From: Flaveria trinervia
Lineage: Eukaryota; Streptophyta; Magnoliopsida; Asterales; Asteraceae
Assembly (NCBI GenBank): GCA_025506515.1
Contig: CM046442.1
Coordinates: forward strand, 11,483,154 to 11,547,153
Reading direction: 5' to 3'
DNA length: 64,000 bases
Shown: piece by piece, positions 56,679-64,000 of the stretch
How positions within the stretch are numbered: the stretch's first letter is position 1
Layout: every line of letters starts with the position of its first letter
Made by a program: the position numbers and the translations under genes
The notes under the pieces: generated by a model
Told to the model about the DNA's origin: nothing
The model's input: only the letters and a program-made list of their open reading frames with translations
The model's database searches: none

Positions 56679-57905
56679 ATGTCTCGTCATCATGGAAAGC
56701 GTGGAAGTTCCGATCGTAAGTTAGCCGCCATGATTGCTCGACAAATGGTTGCTGTCATTCCAACCATGGTTGCTAAACTTAATAGCACCTTAATGACCAA
56801 CGCTAGCAACAATGGAAATGGTCATGGAGAGAATAGCAACAATCAAAACGGGAACAACCAACACGGGAATAATCAAACTTGCACCTTCAAACACTTCAGC
56901 TCTTGCAAGCCCACTAGTTTTAGTGGCAAGGAAGAAGCCACTGGCCTTCTTGAGTGGTTCGAAAGCATGGAGAATACCTTTATCAATTGTGAGTGTCTCG
57001 ATGCACTCAAGGTTCGTTATGCCACTAGTATGTTCCAACAAAGGGCTCTTACCTGGTGGAATAGCGAGAAGAGGAATCGTGGTCCCGATGCCATTCTAGC
57101 ACTTACATGGGAAGAGTTCAAGAACATCGCCATCGCGAAGTTCTGCCCAAGAAGTGAATTGCAAAAGTTGGAAGAAGAGTTTTGGAATTTAAAACAAAAT
57201 GATGGTGATCATTTGGCCTACTCAACTAGGCATCATGAGTTGAGTATACTGCTGCCCCATATGGTCGACACTGTTCCCCGCAACATCAAGAAGTTCATTA
57301 AGGGTGTACCACCCCAAATTCAAGATGCTGTGGTGGGTAGCCGACCCACAACCTTGGAAGAAGCCATTACAATCACCGCTCAACTCACCGAGAACCATAT
57401 AAGAGCGGGCACCATGTCTGTGAAGGGTGCAAAGAAGGTGGAGAAGACGGCTACCGAGGCGGTTAAGGAGACCAAAGCTGAACCTCTAACAACCACAACA
57501 ACAACAAGAAGCGCAAGTTCACACCAGCGCGTAACTATGCCGTGGCTGCACCCAAACAACCCCAAAGACAACTTGTACCTGCGGCTACACCTGTGGCACA
57601 AGTGCCTGGGGCTAGGGCTTATGCTGGTCCTCAACCGATATGCAACACGTGTAGGTATCATCATCCGGGGAATCAACCATGCCGCATTTGCACCTTATGC
57701 GGTAAATATGGTCATTTGGTGGCGACTTGCCACCGTGCACCTAACAATGCCGCTGTGGTCACAAACCGTGTTTGCTACAACTGTGGGGAACCTGACCATT
57801 TTCGCCCACAATGCCCTCGTCTTGTGGGTAATGTTCCACAAGCCCGAGGACGTGCTTTCAACATCAACGCTAACCAAGCACAAGCAAACAACGATGTGGT
57901 GAATG
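56679..57905 (+). pseudogene. G5 Gag, one frameshift
   Basis: Starts at ATG 56679 (MSRHHGKRGSSDRK). The capsid domain shows FKHFSSCKPTSFSG, LLEWFESMENTF, RALTWWNSE, ALTWEEFKNIAIAKFCPRSELQKLEEEF and KKFIKGVPP. Near 57485 the frame shifts; from there the correct frame gives a basic stretch (NNNKKRKF) and two zinc knuckles, CRICTLCGKYGHLVATC and CYNCGEPDHFRPQC. It ends at an 83-nt segment with splice-like ends. The knuckles bind element RNA. A single-base indel in otherwise well-preserved Gag indicates a young but defective copy, or an error fixed at reverse transcription. Confidence 0.9.
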
Positions 57906-57988
57906 GTACGTTAACTCACCCTTAAATTTTGTGATCAAATTCATTTCATATTTTACCTGTATTGTTAAATACCTTAAAAATTGAACAG
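57906..57988 (+). other. Intron-like 83-nt insert between Gag and protease of G5
   Basis: Begins GTACGTT, ends TTGAACAG and is AT-rich with an in-frame stop. Removing it joins V-V-N-G directly to M-F-L-I-N, the junction expected from the uninterrupted G4 copy (VSGTFLVNQT at 63620). It may be a true intron or a splice-like insertion. Confidence 0.5.
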
Positions 57989-58480
57989 GTATGTTCCTTA
58001 TTAACAAAACTTATGCCTATGTCCTATTTGATTCTGGAGCCGATAAAAGTTTTGTTTCATTAGAGTTTGAACCCATACTTGCTAAGCCACATACGAAACT
58101 AGAAAGACCTCTTACTGTTGAAGTTGCCGATGGAGAACCGATCACCGTTGACGTTATCGTTCGTGATTGCATCTTAAGTCTTGACACGCATGATTTTCTT
58201 ATCGATCTTATCCCTATGAAACTTGGAAGCTTTGACGTCATCATTGGTATGGATTGTTAGCCAAACACCATGCCGAGATCATTTGTTTCGAGAAGTGCAT
58301 TCGTATACCGTTACCCTCTGGAGATACGTTGAAGGTGTTCGGTGAAAAATCTTCTAAAGGGCTTAAACTCATGTCTTGCACTCAAGCCCGAAAATATTTA
58401 AGCAAGAAGTATATGGCTTTCTTGGCTTATGTGGTCAACACGAAAGTCAAAGGGAAAGAACTTAAGGATGTCCCTATCGT
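57989..58480 (+). pseudogene. G5 protease region
   Basis: Retropepsin with intact active-site loop YVLFDSGADKSFVS (58018-58060), VEVADGEP and a GSFDVIIGMD segment. The frame ends at 58260 because one G is missing in a GGATTGG-type Trp codon; it resumes in a second frame as LAKHHAEIICFEKCIRIPL. The tail leads into ARKYLSKKYMAFLAYV. Apart from the -1 base, the domain is well preserved. Confidence 0.9.
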
Positions 58481-59830
58481 ACGAGACTTTCCTGAAGTAT
58501 TTCCCGATGACCTTAGTGGTTTACCTCCCGTGCGTGAAGTTGAGTTTAAAATCGACTTGATACCGGGAGCAAACCCCGTGGCTAAGTCACCATATCGGCT
58601 TGCACCATCGGAAATGCAAGAACTCTCTAGTCAACTTCAAGAGCTGTCCGAGAAAGGCTTCATCCGTCCTAGTTCTTCGCATTGGGGTGCACCTGTTCTT
58701 TTCGTGAAGAAGAAAGATGGATCGTTTCGTATGTGCATCGATTATCGCGAGCTTAACAAACTTACCATCAAGAATCGTTATCCTCTTCCTCGCATCGATG
58801 ACTTGTTTGATCAACTTCAAGGAGCTGCCATATTCTCGAAAATTGATCTACGTTCTGGATATCATCAATTACGAGTTCATGAGGATGACATCCCAAAGAC
58901 CGCTTTTCGTACTCGTTATGGACACTATGAGTTTATGGTGATGCCTTTTGGTTTAACCAATGCTCCTGCTGTCTTCATGGATCTCATGAACCGAGTATGC
59001 AAGCCTTATCTAGACAAGTTTGTGATCGTCTTTATTGATGACATACTTATCTATTCCAAGTCCAACACCGATCATGAGCTGCATTTGAGATTGGTTCTTG
59101 AGTTGTTAAAGAAAGAGCAATTGTACGCAAAGTTCTCGAAGTGTGATTTCTGACTCGAGGAAGTTCAATTTCTAGGACACGTGGTGAATAGCCAAGGAAT
59201 TCACGTTGATCCTGCAAAGGTGGAAGCTGTGAAGAATTGGTGTGTTCCTACAACTCCTACCGAAGTTCGTTCTTTTCTTGGTCTTGCTGGTTATTATCGG
59301 AGATTCATTGCCAATTTCTCGAGGATCGCGAAATCGCTCACCACTTTGACACAAAAGAATAAACCCTTCGAGTGGGGTTCCGAGCAAGAAGAAGCTTTTG
59401 AAGCGTTAAAGCATAAGTTATGCAATACTCCTATCTTGACCCTACCCGATGGAAACGATGATTTTACTGTGTATTGTGACGCATCTAAACAAAGCCTTGG
59501 TTGTGTTCTTATGCAACGAGGGAAGGTCATAGCTTACGCATCGAGGCAATTGAAGGTTCACGAGGTGAATTACACAACTCATGATCTCGAGCTTGGTGCT
59601 GTTGTATTTGCTTTGAAGATTTGGAGGCACTACCTGTATGGTACGCAATGTATAGTCTACACCGATCACAAAAGCCTTCAACACGTTTTCAATCAAAAAG
59701 ATCTCAATATGAGACAACGTCGTTGGGTGGAGTTGATTAGTGACTATGATTGTGACATTCGTTATCATCCTGGTAAGGCAAACGTTGTGGCCGATGCACT
59801 GAGCCGAAAGATTCACAACAAGATGATCTC
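58481..59830 (+). pseudogene. G5 reverse transcriptase and RNase H, one nonsense codon
   Basis: RT: VRDFPEVFPDDLSGLPP entry motif, HWGAPVLFVKKKDGSFRMCI, IDLRSGYHQLR, MPFGLTNAPAVF and the catalytic FIDDILIYSKS at about 59031. A TGA at 59151-59153 stands where relatives have Trp (C-D-F-W). RNase H: TVYCDASKQSLGCVLM, VVFALKIWRHYLYG, YTDHKSLQHVF, MRQRRWVEL and YHPGKANVVADALSR. The RT and RNase H acidic residues are present. Only one point change breaks this stretch. Confidence 0.92.
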
Positions 59831-60935
59831 ATTTCAAGAAATTCGAGATCGACGTCAATGGTTTGACACCTTGGGTGAGTTCGATATTGAAATTCGACTA
59901 GATGTCAATGAGACCACCGTACTACTACAAAACCTGAGAATAGATAGTGACATCGAGTCTAGCATCCTGGAGGCTCAACAAATGGTTCAACGAGAAGGGA
60001 GAATGAAGGATGAGTTGGAGCATAATCTTCTAACCCAATTGGAAACGAAATCCAATGGATTGATGTACTTCGCCAATCGTATTTGGGTTCCAAATCGCAA
60101 TAACATTCGTACCTTTATTATGAACGAAGCTCATCAAACTCGTTATTCAATTCATCCGGGTTCCGATAAGATGTACATGGACCTACGTGGTCAATATTGG
60201 TGGCATGGGATGAAGAAAGACATAGCGACTTATGTAGCTAAGTGCCTCACATGTACGAAAGTTAAAGCCGAACATCAACGTCCAAGTGGATTACTTGAGC
60301 AACCCAAGATCCCTATGTGGAAATGGGAACACATATCCATGGACTTCATAACAAAGCTACCCCGAACCTCTCAAGGACATGATAGCATATGGGTGATTGT
60401 TGACCGATTGACCAAGTCGGCACATTTTATACCCATACGTGACACTTACAAGACATCAAAGTTAGCTCGTATATACGTTGATGAGATTGTAAGTCGTCAT
60501 GGGGTACCTCTGCACATCATATCCGACCGAGATGCTCGCTTCACTTCACATTTTTGGTCGTCTATGCAAGAACTCTTGGGTACACAACTAGATCAAAGCA
60601 CGGCTTACCATCCTCAAACTGATGGTCAAACCGAGCGAACGATCCAAACCTTGGAGGATTTGCTACGTCTTTGTGTTCTTGACTTTGGTGGCGATTGGGA
60701 TACGCATCTACCGCTCGCGGAATTTTCGTATAACAATAGTTACCACTCGAGTATCAAGATGGCACCGTTTGAAGCACTTTATGGTCGAAAATGTCGTTCA
60801 CCGATCTGTTGGACCGACATTGGTGAAAACTTCATCACTGGTCCTGAACTTATACAAGAGACGACCGATAAGGTTTCTATCATTCGCAAGAACCTTGAAG
60901 TGGCGAGAAGTCGTCAAAAGAGTTATACAAGAGAC
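59831..60935 (+). pseudogene. G5 integrase, C-terminus and chromodomain deleted
   Basis: Zinc-binding part with HQTRYSIHPG and CLTCTKVKAEHQ; core with ISMDFITKLPRT (first Asp at 60342), IISDRDARFTSHFW, STAYHPQTDGQTERTIQTLED and LAEFSYNNSYHSSI. The expected C-terminal region (K-S-Y followed by DKRR, the V-G-D-x-V-x-L-K region, and the chromodomain seen in G1 to G3) is absent: after RSRQKSY the frame passes straight to T-R-D-E-I-L-L-S-W-G-D, which is the sequence normally found just before the polypurine tract. About 1 kb is therefore missing. An integrase without this tail would be expected to be impaired. Confidence 0.88.
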
Positions 60936-60946
60936 GAAATTCTTTT

Positions 60947-60959
60947 AAGTTGGGGAGAC
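60947..60959 (+). other. G5 polypurine tract
   Basis: AAGTTGGGGAGAC directly before the 3' LTR. Confidence 0.85.
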
Positions 60960-61093
60960 TGTAACATCTCGTATTTTCGTTAATTAAAAGTTAATTTTAT
61001 TAATTCTTATATGGGTTATTTAGACAATTTATGAATCTTGTTGGGCTATTATTGTATGATTCTTTGTTTAAGTTCTAAATTAAGTAAATAATA

Positions 61094-61127
<34 letters not shown>

Positions 61128-63348
61128 GATTGTTAACTTAATAGTGTTTAAAAATTTAATTAAAAACTTGGGGATTGTTTTTGTAAATTTATAAACTTAA
61201 AACAAAGTTTTAGCATAAAATGTTAACTATTAATTTGAGGGACCATTTGTGTAATTGTTTAAAAACCCAAACCATTCCCCCCTTCTTCCCCGTCGACCGC
61301 CGACCATTCTCCGGCCAAGTTCCGGTGAGCTTCAAGGTGCCAAAACCCCTCGGTTTCGAAGCCCAATCGTTCCGAATTACCTCGTGTGCGTGATTCGAAC
61401 CTGAATGCACCTAATAACTGAGGATTTAACGCCGAATACCAACCAACCGAGTGTATAACCGTAGCACATTAAACCCATAACCGTTTGGGTATTAAACCGC
61501 AATAATAATCAAATTGATTCAACTTACACGATTATCTATCTGCCCTTAATCGATTACAACTATCAGTTGTATCTGAAACACACACGAATTGCACCCCGAT
61601 TACCCTTTGAAGCCGCGACCTGCAACTCAAACAAAACTACCATCCGAGCTTCATAAACGAAAATTGTTTGAGGGCTTTTAATCCTGTGCACCATTAGAAG
61701 CTCCCTGTACAACGAATTTGGTTGGAACCATCGGTTGAACATCGAACAAGCTTCACGAGTTCGTAACTGTTCTTCGTCTTCCTCGCTAACAAATCGGTCT
61801 CAAAACGGGTAATCAAACACATGTTTCTGATCGGTTTTACTTGGGTATTAAAAGCCCCAAGATTAATTTCTTGTTCATAATCGAATTGGGGGTCGATTTG
61901 GAATCAAATGATTCTAGGGTTCTTAGGGCTTGGGGAATTTTTCTTAAACGGGTTTATAGTATTTAGAAACCAGTACTTACCGCGGCTGAAGCCTTGGTTC
62001 ACTGGTTAGAGCAATACCCCCACATCCATGAGGTCCCGGGTTCGAACCCGGGCACCCTCATGTAATTTTTTTAAGCCTTTTTGGCCTTAAATTAATTATA
62101 GGAAATTTATAATAATTATAAAAATGGATTTTATAAACCCTAAATATTTTTAAAGTCACCTGAATTTTTTTAAAAATTTATTCTTGTAAAACTTTGTAAT
62201 ATTTTAATATAAAATTATTTGCAAATGTAATAATTAAGTATTTTATTAATAAGTTAGATTATTATATAATACTTAAAGACATTAAATTAATATTAGACCA
62301 TATGTTTTTGGATTTATCATGATATTCATAGAATTTAAATATAATTTTATAAATAAAATCACAAGTTATTTACAAAGGATCAATTTCCTTAAAAATAAAT
62401 TTATAAATTTTCATAAATGGTATTTTTATAATAATTTAACTTTATAAAAATCCCCAATATACTAATACCCTAGTTCGTGTTAACTCGTTAATCTTATTAT
62501 TAACCAAAATCTTGTAATATTTATATATTTAGGTGCCTTGTGACGTTTTATCTTGGAACGGCATATTTTTATTCTTATTAATCTTCATTATATACTTATT
62601 TGACAAGTGAGTTTCCTTGCCCCTTTTTACATTTTTCATACTATTTTGGGGTGAAACATGATACTTATACATCGTACACTTATAAACGTTTAATACTTGT
62701 AAAGCACTTGCAATTCATCTTTATATTTTGTCATGGTTATTTGTGTGTTGTAAGTGATTATATGAGATACATAGTTTGTTTACAATCATTAACTATTGCT
62801 AGCCTGGCGACGTCTTAGATCTTTGGGCCTGACAAGCCTATTTGGTGCTAATGTCGAGGTATTGCCGACTCCTAGGAGCCGTATGCTTGTGCACTAGGGA
62901 ACCAAATACACTTAGCCAATCTTTTATACTTGTAATCAAGTCGAGGTTTGGTTGTAACGATATGTGTTCTATAACCTTACTAGCTTATAACTTATGACGT
63001 GAATTGCTACTTGTAACTTTCTTTTTTTCATATTATGTATGAAAACCTTGGAAACTCACCAACTATTTTTAGTTGACTCTTATTTTTATCATGTTTCAGG
63101 AAATCCCCAAGTTTAAAGTGGACTTTTGAAGCTTGGAAATAAAACTAGGACTTGGACCTAGTTAAATAAATAAATGTTATGCTACATTTTGTCTTATTTG
63201 GGATTACTTCATATTTTGAGACTTATGTTTGTAATGACTTTTGAAACTTATAGTTTTAATAATTACACTTAAATATAGCGTTATGTGGCTGTGAACAATC
63301 TTAACCCTCACATCTCGACGATTCCGCCGTCAAGGTTGGGGTGTGACA
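60960..63348 (+). mobile_element. G5 3' LTR
   Basis: 2389 bp, nearly identical to the 5' LTR; differences are a small set of substitutions and short indels, several in the (AAT)n run and in homopolymers. The GGTGT target duplication follows at 63349-63353. The tRNA-like segment at 61984-62062 has one extra G in the T-arm compared with the 5' copy. Donor 62607 and acceptor 63099 are intact. Confidence 0.95.
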
Positions 63349-63353
63349 GGTGT

Positions 63354-64000
63354 GGCAAGTGTGGAAGGGAGCACAGCGGGGAATGCAGGTTTGGGTCAAA
63401 CTTGTGCTTCAAGTGTGGGAAGACAGGGCATATGGCGAAGGATTACATGTCGAGCAAATGTTTTAACTGTGGGGAAACTGGTCATATGAGCAGAGATTGT
63501 AAGAAGTCGAGGACTGAGGGTTCAGGGGTGAAGAAGACGGGAAGTGATGGACCGAGGGCGAGCGCCAGAGCGTTCACCATGACACAGGAGGAGGCTAGGA
63601 CGGACCCTGACGTTGTGTCCGGTACGTTTCTAGTGAACCAGACTTTAGCTTCTGTGTTATTTGATTCGGGTGCTAGTAAGAGTTTTATTTCTGCTGCTTT
63701 CTGTGCTAAGCTGTCTGTTAGTAGTAGACGTGTTGATGCGCCCTTTGATGTAGAAACTGCCATAGGTAAGTCTACCAGGATTTCTGAGATGATAGAGAAT
63801 TGTGATGTGGAACTTGAGGGTCATAAGTTTCCTGTTAGACCGTTTGTGATGACCTTGGGTGGTTTCGATTTGGTTCTTGGGATGGATTGGTTGGCGGACT
63901 TCGAGGCGAACATTGTGTGTCGCAAGAAGATGGTTCGGTTGACAGCGCCTGACGGAAGTTCGGTAATGGATTATGGTGATCGGGTTACTACAATCCCGAA
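63354..64000 (+). pseudogene. G4 Gag zinc knuckles and protease, continuing past window
   Basis: Resumes G4 in one open frame to the window end. Zinc knuckles: CGKCGREHSGEC, CFKCGKTGHMAKDY (final Cys changed to Tyr) and CFNCGETGHMSRDC. Then KKTGSDGPRASARAFTMTQEEARTD, a protease with intact LFDSGASKSFIS, GHKFPVRPFVMTLGGFDLVLGMDWL and RKKMVRLTAPDGSS. Gag and protease are one frame here, with no intron-like insert. The protein is complete as far as visible, apart from the Cys-to-Tyr change, although its N-terminal part is split by G5 and has frameshifts. Confidence 0.9.

Overview
This window looks like repeat-dense chromosomal DNA from a flowering plant. Almost all of it is LTR retrotransposons of typical plant types: Ty3/gypsy chromoviruses (gag with CCHC knuckles, protease, RT with a FIDD motif, RNase H, DDE integrase, chromodomain tail), Ty1/copia remnants and an Athila-like element. 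There are also plant-type MITEs, long AT/TG microsatellites and one multi-exon host gene. Asteraceae is plausible but is an inference. No prokaryotic gene organisation, CRISPR array or canonical rRNA/tRNA gene was seen. I refer to the gypsy elements as G1 to G7.

Layout. 1-179 is an LTR remnant. 180-1945 is the 3' end and LTR of an Athila-like element, whose LTR carries a 12-bp minisatellite. 1996-4396 is a decayed + strand copia element. 4400-6590 is a decayed - strand copia element (gag, PBS, 5' LTR) split by a clean solo LTR at 5037-5602. 6620-8633 is a broken copy of a PhzF-like gene whose exon-4 segment is tandemly repeated every ~745 bp. 8634-10871 is a second Athila-like LTR with internal sequence. 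10872-19582 is G1 (-). 19583-26054 is G2 (-), joined by a deletion junction to the 5' end of another element, G2b, with a different LTR subtype (26055-28318). 28319-33188 is G6 (+), which has lost gag-pol. 33189-38143 is a patchwork junction plus a very long microsatellite-rich LTR (G7) between two copies of a 268-bp repeat.

The host gene, a PhzF/phenazine-biosynthesis-like (isomerase-fold) gene, is at 40292-43044 (+) in six exons. It has an hAT MITE in intron 4. The usual catalytic Glu is Met and exon 1 is one base out of phase. 45421-50299 is G3 (-), interrupted by G4 (+, from 50300). The gag of G4 is interrupted at 53587-63348 by the youngest insertion, G5, which has nearly identical LTRs and a perfect 5-bp target duplication. 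G4 resumes at 63349 and runs off the window.

How the parts relate. The order of events can be read from the nesting: G5 into G4 into G3; G2 into the 5' LTR of G1; G2b into the 5' LTR of G6; then one deletion fusing G2 to G2b. The most interesting cross-cutting signal is in the LTRs. Several gypsy LTR families carry a GTGAGT donor-like site and a downstream TTTCAG-type acceptor, which suggests a long leader intron. In the G1-G4 group the interval holds duplicated stem-loop modules with compensatory changes and arrays of short motifs that differ between subfamilies. The same motif vocabulary recurs in a copia solo LTR, a different superfamily.
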